Source: Nocardioides oleivorans (GTDB lineage: Bacteria > Actinomycetota > Actinomycetes > Propionibacteriales > Nocardioidaceae). From it: a stretch of DNA of 64,000 nt. A model generated the notes under the pieces. It was not told the DNA's origin. It saw nothing but the letters and a program-made list of their open reading frames with translations, and did no database searches. Shown piece by piece: positions 29,734-37,904 of the stretch (positions are counted from its first letter, which is position 1; each line of letters starts with the position of its first letter). The stretch lies in assembly GCF_004137255.1 (NCBI RefSeq), contig NZ_SDWT01000001.1:186001-250000 (forward strand). The letters run 5' to 3'. The position numbers and the translations under genes were made by a program.

Positions 29734-30969
29734 ATGGCTGATCGACCACAGGGCTCCGGGATGCCCGAGAAGGGGACACCGGAGTACGACTGGCTCTACG
29801 GGTCCCAGTCGTCGGGACCCTCGGGCGATGCCACCCAACGGATGCCCGCATCCGGGCCCGCGACCGGCAGGGGCCCGGCGGCCCCCCGCCCCGACGAGAC
29901 CAGGGTGATGCCGGTGGCACGTCGCGAGGAGCGCGCGGCCGGAGGCACGCCGCCCGGCGGCAGCGGTCGTACGCCGACCCCCGCGCCCACCCCGGCCGGG
30001 AGCCAGCGGCCGAGGAAGCGGCGGTGGCGTCCGCGCATGCGGCTCGTCCCGCTGGTGCTGCTGCTGGTCCTCGTCTACCTCCTCGGCGTGCCGCTCTACC
30101 ACTGGACGAAGATCGAGAAGGTCGACGCGGCGCCGACCGGCGACCGGCCCGGCGACCAGCCCGGCACCAACTTCCTGATCGTCGGCTCGGACAAGGCCGA
30201 CGACCTCACCGACGCGCAGCGCGAGGCGCTCGACACCCCCGAGCGGGGCGGGACCAACACCGACACCATCATCGTGCTGCACACCGGGTCCGGTGGCCGC
30301 ACGATGATGTCGATCCCGCGCGACACGCTCGTCGACGTGCCCGGCGGCGGCACCCAGATGATCAACGCGGCCTTCGCGAGCGGCGGGGCACCGCTGCTGG
30401 TGCAGCGCGTCGAGGCGCTGACCGGCATCCACATCGACCACTACGTCGAGCTCGGCTTCGGCAGCGTCATCAACACGGTCGACGCCTTCGGTGGGGTGGA
30501 GATCTGCCCGAAGCAGGACATGAAGGACCCGATGGCGCGTCTCGACATCAAGAAGGGCTGCCAGGAGGTCGACGGCATCACCGCGCTGGCCTACTCCCGC
30601 TCCCGGCACGTCACCGCTCTCAGCGACCTCGACCGCGTGGCCCGCCAGCGCGAGGTGATCAGCGCGATCGGCGACGAGGCGCTGTCGCCGTGGACGTTCG
30701 TCAACCCGCTGCGCTACTGGCAGATCAACGACGCCGCGACCGGCGCCATCCTCATCGACGAGGGCATGAACCCGCTCGACCTCGGCCGCTTCGCGCTCGC
30801 GATGACCGGCAAGAGCCAGACGTGCACGATGCCCAACCTCAACGCACCGAGCGACCCCAACCGGATCATCGCCGACCCCGACCGGGCGCCCGCGCTGTTC
30901 AACGCGATCATCGACGACTCGAAGGTGCCGAGGTCGGCCTGCACCCCGACGGGCCGCGTCATCAACTGA
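29734..30969 (+). CDS. LCP (LytR-CpsA-Psr) family cell-wall ligase
   Basis: A 411-residue single-pass protein. A Pro-rich cytosolic tail of about 95 residues precedes one helix (LVPLVLLLVLVYLLGVPLYH, about 105-124). The LCP domain follows: TNFLIVGSDKADDLT, TDTIIVLHTGSGGRTMMSIP, RDTLVDVPGGG and YSRSRHVTALSDLDRVARQR with the catalytic/pyrophosphate Arg and Asp. It transfers glycans from a polyprenyl carrier to peptidoglycan. ATG at 29734; only 25 bp separate it from the divergent thioesterase. A perfect 26-bp hairpin follows 22 bp after the stop. Confidence 0.9.
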   Translation: MADRPQGSGMPEKGTPEYDWLYGSQSSGPSGDATQRMPASGPATGRGPAAPRPDETRVMPVARREERAAGGTPPGGSGRTPTPAPTPAGSQRPRKRRWRPRMRLVPLVLLLVLVYLLGVPLYHWTKIEKVDAAPTGDRPGDQPGTNFLIVGSDKADDLTDAQREALDTPERGGTNTDTIIVLHTGSGGRTMMSIPRDTLVDVPGGGTQMINAAFASGGAPLLVQRVEALTGIHIDHYVELGFGSVINTVDAFGGVEICPKQDMKDPMARLDIKKGCQEVDGITALAYSRSRHVTALSDLDRVARQREVISAIGDEALSPWTFVNPLRYWQINDAATGAILIDEGMNPLDLGRFALAMTGKSQTCTMPNLNAPSDPNRIIADPDRAPALFNAIIDDSKVPRSACTPTGRVIN

Positions 30970-30990
30970 ACGCCACGTCTGGTCCATCGC

Positions 30991-31048
30991 CTGAGCGGTG
31001 AGTGAGCCACATTCCACGCATCTGGAATGTGGCTCACTCACCGCTCAG
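30991..31048. terminator. perfect 26-bp inverted repeat (likely terminator-like or repeat element)
   Basis: Arms at 30991-31016 (begins CTGAGCGGTGAGTGAGCCAC) and 31023-31048 are exact complements, separated by the 6-base loop CGCATC. It lies 22 bp after the LCP stop and about 130 bp before the padR gene. No T-tract follows on either strand. An imperfect relative lies at 19959-20011, after the exporter operon, so this looks like a repeat family used at gene ends. Confidence 0.75.
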
Positions 31049-31102
31049 ACAATTTCGGACCGGCTCTTGAACGACCACCTCCGTCGACGTACGCTCACGA
31101 TA

Positions 31103-31112
31103 TATCGCGATA
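31103..31112 (+). promoter_or_regulatory. candidate PadR operator TATCGCGATA
   Basis: A perfect 10-bp palindrome, TATCGCGATA, within the run ATATATCGCGATAG, is followed by a second interrupted pair (CGATAG at 31119 and CGATAC at 31130). It lies 67 bp upstream of padR in an AT-richer stretch of the intergenic region. PadR regulators commonly bind inverted repeats in their own promoter, so autoregulation of the padR-DUF1707 operon is proposed. Confidence 0.5.
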
Positions 31113-31178
31113 GGTCACCGATAGTTCTGCGATACATCACGAACTTCTCTCATCTACCCGCATACCGAGGAGCACGAC

Positions 31179-31919
31179 ATGGGACAGCAGTGGCCCGGGT
31201 CCGACTGGCCCGAGAGCAACGACGACGACGAGACCCGCGACCGGTCCCGGCGCAGCGGAGGCAACGACTGGACCGGCGGCTGGGGCGGCAGCTGGAGCCA
31301 CGGCTTCGGCGGTCCGGGCGGCCACTCCCGCCGCGGTCGGCAGAGCGGCCCGCCGCCGTGGCTGGGCGAGATCTTCGGCAGCACCTTCGCCCCGCAGCGT
31401 CCGCAGCCGCGCGGGCCCAAGGTCCGCCGGGGCGACGTGCGCACCGCGATCATCGACGTGCTGCACCGCGCCCGCCGCGCCGAGGAGCCGATCAACGGCT
31501 ACCAGGTGATCCAGGAGATCGCCGAGCTCAGCAACGGCGAGTGGCGCCCCTCCCCCGGCTCGGTCTACCCGACGATCCAGCAGCTGCAGGACGAGGGCAT
31601 GGTCGAGTCCGACGACGAGCGGGGCCGCCGCACCATCCGGCTCACCGACACCGGTGTCGCCTGGGCCGAGGACAACACCGCCGAGCTCGCGTCGGTGTGG
31701 GCGCCCTTCGCCCGCACCGAGGTGCCGAGCGACCAGCCGTCCGGCCAGGCCGACATCAAGAGCGAGATCGCCCAGGTCGGCAGCGCCGTGTGGCAGCTGG
31801 CGACCCAGGGCTCGGAGCAGCAGAAGCGGGCCGCCCTCGACGTCCTCGTGGAGACCCGCCGCCGGCTCTACGGCATCCTCGCCGACGGCCGCGACGGAGA
31901 CACCGAGGTCGAGCGATGA
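31179..31919 (+). CDS. PadR-family transcriptional regulator with Gly-rich N-terminal extension
   Basis: A 246-residue regulator. Residues 1-85 are a low-complexity Gly/Trp/Ser/Arg tail (GGNDWTGGWGGSWSHGFGG). The PadR winged helix begins near residue 88: RRGDVRTAIIDVL, INGYQVIQEIAELSNGEWRP, SPGSVYPTIQQLQDEGMVES (recognition helix) and GRRTIRLTDTG. A C-terminal helical dimerisation part follows. ATG at 31179 has a GAGGAG box. It is coupled to the DUF1707 gene by an ATGA overlap. It likely represses its own operon through the palindrome at 31103. Confidence 0.88.
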   Translation: MGQQWPGSDWPESNDDDETRDRSRRSGGNDWTGGWGGSWSHGFGGPGGHSRRGRQSGPPPWLGEIFGSTFAPQRPQPRGPKVRRGDVRTAIIDVLHRARRAEEPINGYQVIQEIAELSNGEWRPSPGSVYPTIQQLQDEGMVESDDERGRRTIRLTDTGVAWAEDNTAELASVWAPFARTEVPSDQPSGQADIKSEIAQVGSAVWQLATQGSEQQKRAALDVLVETRRRLYGILADGRDGDTEVER

Positions 31920-32359
31920 GCCAGCCGGACCCCCGCCTGCGGATCTCGGACGCCGACCGCGAGCGCGCGATGGCCGACCTCGCCGGCCACTACGCCGACG
32001 GTCGGCTCGACCACGAGGAGTACGACGAGCGCCTCGACGCGATCTGGACCGCGCGGACCCGCGCCGACCTGGCCGTGCTCTTCAGCGACATGCCGCGTCC
32101 CGAGCCCCAGCAGCCTCCTGCCCGCGCGGTGCAGCGGCCCCGGGGCCGGGGGTTCCGGCTCCCGCTGCTGCCGGTGCTCGCCCTGCTGATCGTGCTGAGC
32201 GTCCTGGCCCACGCGCCGTTCTGGCTCCTCGTCTTCCCGCTGATGTTCTTCGCCGGTCGACGCCGGATGGCGTGCGGCGCAGGCCAGATGGGCCAGATGG
32301 CCCACACGGGTCACGGCCCGGTCGAGTACCGCCGGCCCAGGCGCTCGCGCGGCTGGTAG
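31916..32359 (+). CDS. DUF1707 (SHOCT-like) membrane protein
   Basis: A 147-residue protein. DUF1707 occupies the first 60 residues: LRISDADRERAMADLAGHYA, DGRLDHEEYDERL and ARTRADLAVLFSDMP. A Pro/Arg-rich linker and one or two membrane helices (LPLLPVLALLIVLSVLAHAP, WLLVFPLMFFAG) follow, with a Met/His/Gly tail. It is translationally coupled to padR. The padR-DUF1707 pairing is common in actinobacteria; the function of DUF1707 is unknown, with roles in binding or stress sensing suggested by family distribution only. Confidence 0.85.
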   Translation: MSQPDPRLRISDADRERAMADLAGHYADGRLDHEEYDERLDAIWTARTRADLAVLFSDMPRPEPQQPPARAVQRPRGRGFRLPLLPVLALLIVLSVLAHAPFWLLVFPLMFFAGRRRMACGAGQMGQMAHTGHGPVEYRRPRRSRGW

Positions 32360-32400
32360 CCCGGACGCCCCGCGCGCACGTGGTCCCGGTCTGGGACCAT

Positions 32401-32985
32401 GTGCGCGTGAGGTTCGAGGCCGAGGTGGTGCAGGCGCGTGCGCCGCACGCGCTGGGTCGCGCGCTGGCTGCCACCGCCCTCGTGGTCACCGGGGCGTCGT
32501 CGGCCCACACCTGGGCGGGCGGCACCGTTCCGACGGGCCCCGGCCTGGCGCTCGTGTCCGCGGTCGTGCTGGCCGGCGGTCTCCTCCTCTTCACGCGCAA
32601 CGTGCCGCTCTGGGCGGTGCTCCCGGCCGTCGCCCTCGCGCAGCTCGGCCTCCACGAGACCTTCGGCCTGGTGGCCGGCCACGACCACGCGACCGTGTCG
32701 ACCATGACGGCGATGTCGACCATGACGGAGATGCCCGGCATGGCCGACCCGGGCTGGACCTGGCAGATGGTGCTCGCCCACGGCTCCGTCACCCTGGCCA
32801 CCGCCCTGCTGTGGTGGCTCGGCCGCCGCGCGACGTCGTACGCCGTCGTGGTGCGCCAGCACGCCACCCTCCCCGTCGCGGGCCGACCGCAGCCCGCGCC
32901 CGCCGAGGCACGCACGCGTCCCCAGCTCGTCCACCTCCTGGTCCCACCCGGGCGCGGTCCACCGCTGGTCGTCCGTCCCACCTGA
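32401..32985 (+). CDS. hypothetical membrane protein with Met/His-rich segment, copper-locus neighbour
   Basis: A 194-residue protein with three or four hydrophobic helices (ALAATALVVTGASSAHTW, LALVSAVVLAGGLLLF, VPLWAVLPAVALAQLGL, MVLAHGSVTLATALLWW). Between them is GHDHATVSTMTAMSTMTEMP, a Met-rich, His-containing loop typical of proteins handling copper. The start is GTG at 32401 or 32407. It precedes YcnI and CopC-CopD genes on the same strand, with 62 bp to YcnI. No family is recognised with confidence; a copper-related role is inferred from the loop and neighbours. Confidence 0.65.
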   Translation: MRVRFEAEVVQARAPHALGRALAATALVVTGASSAHTWAGGTVPTGPGLALVSAVVLAGGLLLFTRNVPLWAVLPAVALAQLGLHETFGLVAGHDHATVSTMTAMSTMTEMPGMADPGWTWQMVLAHGSVTLATALLWWLGRRATSYAVVVRQHATLPVAGRPQPAPAEARTRPQLVHLLVPPGRGPPLVVRPT

Positions 32986-33047
32986 GCCGTCGCGGCCCGG
33001 GTGGACACGCACGCACCCGACCCGCACCACGACCTCAGGAGAACCCC

Positions 33048-33815
33048 TTGTCCACCCGTACCCTCGCGCGCCTCGGCGTGCTCACGGCCGCCACGTCGGC
33101 CATCGCCCTCTCGCTCGTCGCCCCGGCAAGCGCCCACGTCACCGCCACCCCGTCGAGCAGCGCCGCCGGCGCCTACACGGTCGTCACCTTCAGCGTCGGC
33201 CACGGCTGCGAGGGCTCACCGACGACCGGCATCGAGATCCAGGTCCCCGAGTCCGTGCTCGCCGTGACCCCGAGCCGGAACCCGTTCTACGACGTCGAGA
33301 AGAAGATGGAGCAGCTCGCCGAGCCCCTCACCGACTCCCACGGCAACGAGGTGACCGAGCGCGTCGCCTCGATCGCCTACACCGCGACCACGCCGCTCCC
33401 CGACGGCCAGCGCGACTGGTTCGAGCTGTCGCTCCAGCTGCCGGACACCGAGGGCGAGACGCTGTCCTTCCCGACCATCCAGACCTGTGAGAAGGGTGAG
33501 ACCCGCTGGGTCGAGGTCCCGGCCGAGGGCCAGGACGCCGACGCGCTGGAGAGCCCGGCGCCGGCCTTCGAGATCACCGCGGCGAGCGCCGAGGGAGACC
33601 ACCACGACGACTCGGACGACTCGGCCGACTCGGCGGAGGAGTCCGCCGAGCAGACCAGCACGACCGGCGGCGGGGCCGACGGGGCCGACGGCACCACCGA
33701 GGCGTCCGACTCCGACGAGGGCTCCTCCGCCCTCGGGTGGGCGGGCCTCGGGCTCGGCCTCGTCGGCGCCGTCCTCGGCGGCCTCGCCCTGGCGCGCACC
33801 CGCAAGCTCGCGTGA
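33048..33815 (+). CDS. YcnI-family (DUF1775) copper-binding exported protein
   Basis: A 255-residue exported protein. The signal peptide ends at APASAH, leaving a mature N-terminal His (HVTATPSS), the copper-brace residue of YcnI proteins. The domain continues with GHGCEGSPTTGIEIQVPE, TPSRNPFYDVEKKMEQL and DGQRDWFELSLQLPD, then a His/Asp/Ser-rich linker (GDHHDDSDD) and a C-terminal membrane helix. The start is TTG at 33048 with an AGGAGAA box 5 bases upstream. It probably delivers or buffers extracytoplasmic Cu(II) for the downstream CopC-CopD protein. Confidence 0.88.
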   Translation: MSTRTLARLGVLTAATSAIALSLVAPASAHVTATPSSSAAGAYTVVTFSVGHGCEGSPTTGIEIQVPESVLAVTPSRNPFYDVEKKMEQLAEPLTDSHGNEVTERVASIAYTATTPLPDGQRDWFELSLQLPDTEGETLSFPTIQTCEKGETRWVEVPAEGQDADALESPAPAFEITAASAEGDHHDDSDDSADSAEESAEQTSTTGGGADGADGTTEASDSDEGSSALGWAGLGLGLVGAVLGGLALARTRKLA

Positions 33816-33822
33816 CCCGGGC

Positions 33823-35514
33823 GTGACGACGTACGCGCGACCGGTGCGGTGGCGCCGGGCCCTCCGCACAGGGGTGGGTCCGGTCCTCGCCGCGCTGGTC
33901 GCGTGTGCCTGCGTGCTGCTCGGCAGCGCGCCGGCCTCGGCCCACGCCGAGCTGGTCAGCACCGATCCCGCGGAGGGTGCGGTCGTCGACGCGGCACCCG
34001 CGTCGGTCAGCCTGACCTTCAACGAACCGGTCCGCCTGACCTCGCAGGAGGTGGCGGTCTACGACGCCGACGGCGAGCCGGTCGACGCCTCCGCCGGCGC
34101 CAACGGCACCGTCGTGACGGTCACCCTCCCGGGAGCGGCCGACCTCGCCGACGGCACCTACGTCGTGTCGTGGAACGTGCTCTCCGACGACGGCCACCCC
34201 ATCGCGGGCGCCCTCACCTTCTCCGTCGGCTCCCCCAGCGCCTCGGTCGTGGCGCCACCGGAGCCCGCGACCTCCTCGGCCGTGGTGACCGTGCTGCGCG
34301 ACGTGGTGACCGTCGTGACGGTCGTCGGGCTGCTCCTCGCCGCCGGGCTCGCGTTCTTCGTGGCGTTCGTGCTCCCGCGCGCGTGGGCAGGCGGCGAGGT
34401 GCGGTCGCGGCTGCGCCGCCTGACGTCGTACGCCGCCGGGGCGGGCGCTGCCGGCGCGGTCCTGCAGGTGCCGGTCGCCGCGGTCTACGGCCAGGGCCTC
34501 GAGCTCACCGACGTCGTCACCGCGTTCGACGTCGGCCTGGTCACCAACGAGCTGGTCAGTGCCGCACTGGTCGTGGTCGGACTGGGCGTCGTGGTGCGCA
34601 CGATGACCGACGCCGCCCCGGGAGCGACCGCGGCCCGGGTGCTCGGCGCCGGCTCGCTGCTGGCGCTCGCCGGGCCGTCGATGGTGGGACACACGCGGGC
34701 CTTCGCGCCGTCGCCGGTCCTGGTCTTCTACGACGTCCTCCACGTCACGGCCGGTGCCGTCTGGCTCGGCGGGCTGGTCGGCCTCGTGCTCACGCTGCGC
34801 GCGCTCGCCGGGCGCGAGCTGCTCGCCGCCCAGGTGCTCGCGCGCTTCTCGACCTTCGCGGCCGTCGCCCTGCTCGTGGTCGCGGGCGCTGGGGCGTTCC
34901 TGACCTGGCGGATCCTCGGCTCGTGGGCGGGGTTCGTCGAGACGACCTACGGACGGCTGCTGCTGGTCAAGATCGGCATCGCGGTGCTGGTGGCGGCGAT
35001 CGGCGGGTGGAACCGGTGGCGCACCCTGCCGGCGGTCCGGGCGGCGACCGGCTTCGCGGACCGGGGACGCGCGGCCGGGCTGGTGACGCGGGCCGTCCGC
35101 GTCGAGGCCGCACTGCTGGTCGTGCTGCTCGGCGTGACGGGATTCCTGGTCAACCAGTCCCCGCGCCCGGCACCGGTCACGGCGGCGTCCGGCACGACCG
35201 GGGTCGGCGCCAGCACCGCCGGCGACCTCCGCGTGCTCGCGGTCCTCGACCCCCGGCGTACCGGCTCCAACACCCTGCTGGTGCAGGTGCAGGACGCGAG
35301 CGGCGAGCCCTACGACCCGCCGTCGAACCCGGTCGTGGAGCTGCGCACCGACGGCCTGGACCTCGGCGCGGTCGCGGTCACGCCGGTCGCCGCGGGCACG
35401 TGGCGCGGCAAGGTCGTGATCCCCCGCGCCGGCGAGTGGGAGGTGCAGGTCAGCATCCCGCTCAGCCGCTTCGACAACCCGGTGACGACGGTCAGGCTGA
35501 GCGTGCGACCGTGA
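33823..35514 (+). CDS. CopC-CopD fusion protein (copper resistance/uptake)
   Basis: A 563-residue protein. The signal peptide ends ASAH, giving a mature His, then the CopC domain (AELVSTDPAEGAVVDAAPAS, VSWNVLSDDGHPIAGALTFS) to about residue 135. CopD follows with about eight membrane helices (residues 150-440), for example VVTVVGLLLAAGLAFFVAFV and HTRAFAPSPVLVFYDVLHVT. A C-terminal soluble YtkA-like segment ends the protein (RGKVVIPRAGEWEVQVSIPL). It moves copper across the membrane. The start is GTG at 33823, 8 bp after YcnI. Its 3' end overlaps the convergent lipoprotein gene by 23 bp. Confidence 0.9.
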   Translation: MTTYARPVRWRRALRTGVGPVLAALVACACVLLGSAPASAHAELVSTDPAEGAVVDAAPASVSLTFNEPVRLTSQEVAVYDADGEPVDASAGANGTVVTVTLPGAADLADGTYVVSWNVLSDDGHPIAGALTFSVGSPSASVVAPPEPATSSAVVTVLRDVVTVVTVVGLLLAAGLAFFVAFVLPRAWAGGEVRSRLRRLTSYAAGAGAAGAVLQVPVAAVYGQGLELTDVVTAFDVGLVTNELVSAALVVVGLGVVVRTMTDAAPGATAARVLGAGSLLALAGPSMVGHTRAFAPSPVLVFYDVLHVTAGAVWLGGLVGLVLTLRALAGRELLAAQVLARFSTFAAVALLVVAGAGAFLTWRILGSWAGFVETTYGRLLLVKIGIAVLVAAIGGWNRWRTLPAVRAATGFADRGRAAGLVTRAVRVEAALLVVLLGVTGFLVNQSPRPAPVTAASGTTGVGASTAGDLRVLAVLDPRRTGSNTLLVQVQDASGEPYDPPSNPVVELRTDGLDLGAVAVTPVAAGTWRGKVVIPRAGEWEVQVSIPLSRFDNPVTTVRLSVRP

Positions 35515-36328
35515 GCTCGACCGGCACGGTGTGCAGGAAGCCGTCGACGCGCACCTGCACGAAGAGCCGGTAGTCGCCGGCCTGCTCGATCTCGGCGTGG
35601 AACGTCAGCTCCGAGCCGGCCTCGGTGATCTCGGGGGCGTCGAGCGGGTGGAGGTGCACCATCGCCCCGGTCTCGGTGTTGAAGCCCGTCACGTGGCTGT
35701 AGGCACCGAGGTAGGTGCCGAGGTTGACCGGCTGGCCGTCGGCGTCGCGGACGACGAGCCGGAGCTCGCCGTCGGGCCCGGTGGTCGGCGACTCCGAGAC
35801 CGTCACGCCGACGATCGCGTCGTCGGCCAGGGTGTCGCCGGGGTCGCCGGGCGGCAGCGCGAGCGGGCGACCGAGGATGACGTGGTCGCCGTTGCCGCCC
35901 TCGTCGACCGCGGTGAACTCCGTGACGACGCGGTAGCCACCGGCGTCGGGCACGTCGAAGGGCGCGGACCAGGTGCCCTCGTCGTCGAGCGTCGGGTGCA
36001 GGTGGCGGAAGACGGTGAGGTCGTCGTTGACGACGTAGAGGTGGAGGTCCTTGGTGAGCTCCTCGACGTAGTCGGTGACGGGCTCGCCCTCGTAGTCGTC
36101 GATGCGGAAGCGGAGCTCACCGATGCCGTCGGCTCGCTCGCGGACCTGGAGCCCGTCGAGCGAGTAGCCGACCTCGCTCACCCGGGTGCCGTCGCCGACC
36201 GGCAGCGAGGTGTGGCCCTGCCCCGGCGCGTGGGTGTGGCCGGCCTCGACCCGGCCGTCCTGGTCCGAGCCGGAGCTGCAGCCCGTGGCGAGCAGGGCGA
36301 CGAGCGCGAGCGGGAGGACGACCTTCAC
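35492..36328 (-). CDS. lipoprotein of unknown function with His-rich N-terminus
   Basis: A 278-residue lipoprotein: signal ALVALLATGC with lipobox Cys near residue 17, then a short His-containing segment (EAGHTHAPGQGHTSLP) and beta-rich domains with LHLYVVNDDLTVFRHLHPTL, HVTGFNTETGAMVHLHPLD and a C-terminal GDYRLFVQVRVDGFLHTVP. The recurrent HLHP motifs occur in actinobacterial copper-locus lipoproteins. GTG at 36328 is preceded by AGGAT. It converges on the CopC-CopD gene, with a 23-bp 3' overlap. A copper-binding role is inferred from His motifs and context. Confidence 0.72.
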   Translation of the reverse strand: MKVVLPLALVALLATGCSSGSDQDGRVEAGHTHAPGQGHTSLPVGDGTRVSEVGYSLDGLQVRERADGIGELRFRIDDYEGEPVTDYVEELTKDLHLYVVNDDLTVFRHLHPTLDDEGTWSAPFDVPDAGGYRVVTEFTAVDEGGNGDHVILGRPLALPPGDPGDTLADDAIVGVTVSESPTTGPDGELRLVVRDADGQPVNLGTYLGAYSHVTGFNTETGAMVHLHPLDAPEITEAGSELTFHAEIEQAGDYRLFVQVRVDGFLHTVPVELTVARSA

Positions 36329-36398
36329 GGCGACGATCCTCCCCCACCGCCCCAGCGAGGCGTCCGCCAGCCGGGCCGAGGGACGCTGAGCGGCCGCG

Positions 36399-37001
36399 TC
36401 ACTCGATGTCGAGAGCCTTGCAGCACACGTCGGTGGCCACGCGGAGGAGCTGGTCCTCACCACCGGTCCAGACGCCCTGGACCAGGGCGTGGAAGAACAT
36501 CTGGTCGAGCATGACCACGAGCATCTGCACACGGACCTTCATGTCCGGGCGGTCGTCGGCCGGGACCGTCAGGAGGAACTGGGCGATCTCCTCGGAGAGC
36601 CGGTCGTAGCGCGGCTGGAACTCCTTGGCGAACTCCGGGTCACTGGCCATCGCCTCGTGCTTGGACGGCATCAGGCTGGCGTTGTCGCGGGCCCAGTGGG
36701 TCAGGCGCAGGATCCAGCGCGACATCGCCTCGCGAGTGCCGGCCATCAGGGCGGTGTTGAGCTCGCGCCAGTACTCGTCGGTGTGCATCCGGTCGAGCGC
36801 GACGACCTCGCGGAAGACCGCGGCCTTGTCGGGGAAGTGCAGGTAGAACGTGGCGCGGTTGATCGCGGCCTCGGTCGTGATGAGGCCGATCGAGGCACCG
36901 GCGTAGCCCTGCTGCTCGAACACCACCCGCGCGGCGTCGATGATGCGCGAACGCGTCAGCGCCTTCTGCGCCTCCCTGAGGGACCCCGTGCCAGTCGTCA
37001 C
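36399..37001 (-). CDS. TetR-family transcriptional regulator of the catabolic island
   Basis: A 200-residue TetR regulator. The helix-turn-helix is SRIIDAARVVFEQQGYAGAS, then IGLITTEAAINRATFYLHFP (recognition helix near residues 38-57), followed by a ligand-binding helical domain. A GTG at 37001 is preferred: a -10-like TACAGT lies 7 bases before it, implying a leaderless transcript. The longer frame from 37037 would start inside the operator. The palindrome CAACAAGATGTTG at 37032-37044 lies in its promoter and recurs exactly before the ABC importer, so it probably represses itself and the importer. The likely inducer is an acyl-CoA or pathway intermediate. Confidence 0.88.
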   Translation of the reverse strand: MTTGTGSLREAQKALTRSRIIDAARVVFEQQGYAGASIGLITTEAAINRATFYLHFPDKAAVFREVVALDRMHTDEYWRELNTALMAGTREAMSRWILRLTHWARDNASLMPSKHEAMASDPEFAKEFQPRYDRLSEEIAQFLLTVPADDRPDMKVRVQMLVVMLDQMFFHALVQGVWTGGEDQLLRVATDVCCKALDIE

Positions 37002-37007
37002 ACGCGC

Positions 37008-37044
37008 ACTGTAGGCGGTACGCCGTTCACTCAACAAGATGTTG
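37008..37044 (-). promoter_or_regulatory. TetR promoter with palindromic operator CAACAAGATGTTG
   Basis: The operator at 37032-37044 is CAACA-AGA-TGTTG, a perfect 5-bp inverted repeat with a 3-base centre. On the minus strand a -10-like TACAGT (37013 to 37008) is followed 6 bases later by the GTG start. The identical 13-mer occurs at 54478-54490. The remainder of 37045-37091 shows no other feature. Confidence 0.7.
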
Positions 37045-37091
37045 CCTCTTTCGACAGGGAGTGGCTGGAGCGTTCGGACAGGCGGACCGAT

Positions 37092-37904
37092 TCATCCCCC
37101 GGCCGTGAAGTCCCGGCCCGCCTTGGAGGAGTGCGAGCCGCCGTCGACGAACAGCGACGTGCCGGTGGTGTAGGCCGCCAGCGGGCTGGCCAGGTAGACG
37201 ATGGCGTCCGCGACGTCGTTCGGCACACCCAGCCGGCCGAGCGGCACCGACGTACCGGGCTCGTCGGCGAGACGGGTGTCCTGCCGGGTCATCGCGGTCT
37301 CGATCACGCCGGGGTGCACCGCGTTGACCCGGATCCCGCGCGGGCCGAGCGAGGCGGCCAGCGAGTAGGTGAGCATCCGGACGGCGCCCTTGGAAATGTT
37401 GTAGGTCGGCATCGACGCCGATCCGAGCACGCCGCCGACCGACGAGATCGTGACGATCGCGCCCTCCCGGTCGCCGGCGACCATCGACCGGGCGGCCGCC
37501 TGGCAGGAGAAGAAGGTGCCCTTGACGTTGACGTCCATCATCGCGTCGTAGTCGGCCTCGCTGACCTCGAGCACGTCCTCCATCCGCAGGATGCCGGCGG
37601 CCGGGACCATGATCGTGACGCCGCCGAACGCGTCGGCCGCGGTCACCGCCTCCTCGATCGAGGCCGGCGAGGTGACGTCGCACGGCACGAAGACCGAAGA
37701 GACGCCCAGGTCGGCGAGCGCCTGCGTCGTCGGGTCGCCGCCCTCGCGGGGCTCCTCGCGCAGGTCGGCGACGACCACGGCGGAGACGCCGGCCGAGGCC
37801 AGCCGCAGGGCGGTGGCGCGGCCGAGCCCGGAGGCGCCTCCGGTGACCACGGCGACCTGGCCGGCGAGGAGGTCGGCCGGCCACGACCCCCGGCCCGGCG
37901 TCAC
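37092..37904 (-). CDS. short-chain dehydrogenase/reductase (SDR)
   Basis: A 270-residue classical SDR. The nucleotide site is VAVVTGGASGLGRATALRLA; the Asp in VVVADLREEP after beta-2 suggests NAD rather than NADP. The active site shows IVTISSVGG with Ser and MPTYNISKGA with Tyr-x-x-x-Lys. The usual NNAG motif reads VPAAG, so its structural Asn is replaced. It presumably oxidises a hydroxyacyl-CoA or alcohol intermediate. The start is GTG at 37904, overlapping the acyl-CoA dehydrogenase by GTGA. It is the last gene of the operon that starts with the biotin carrier. Confidence 0.88.
   Translation of the reverse strand: MTPGRGSWPADLLAGQVAVVTGGASGLGRATALRLASAGVSAVVVADLREEPREGGDPTTQALADLGVSSVFVPCDVTSPASIEEAVTAADAFGGVTIMVPAAGILRMEDVLEVSEADYDAMMDVNVKGTFFSCQAAARSMVAGDREGAIVTISSVGGVLGSASMPTYNISKGAVRMLTYSLAASLGPRGIRVNAVHPGVIETAMTRQDTRLADEPGTSVPLGRLGVPNDVADAIVYLASPLAAYTTGTSLFVDGGSHSSKAGRDFTAGG

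Noticed and set aside
26238..29741. Long plus-strand open frame opposite two glycosyltransferases and the LCP gene
   Set aside because: Shadow frame without domain signals. The minus-strand genes are coherent.
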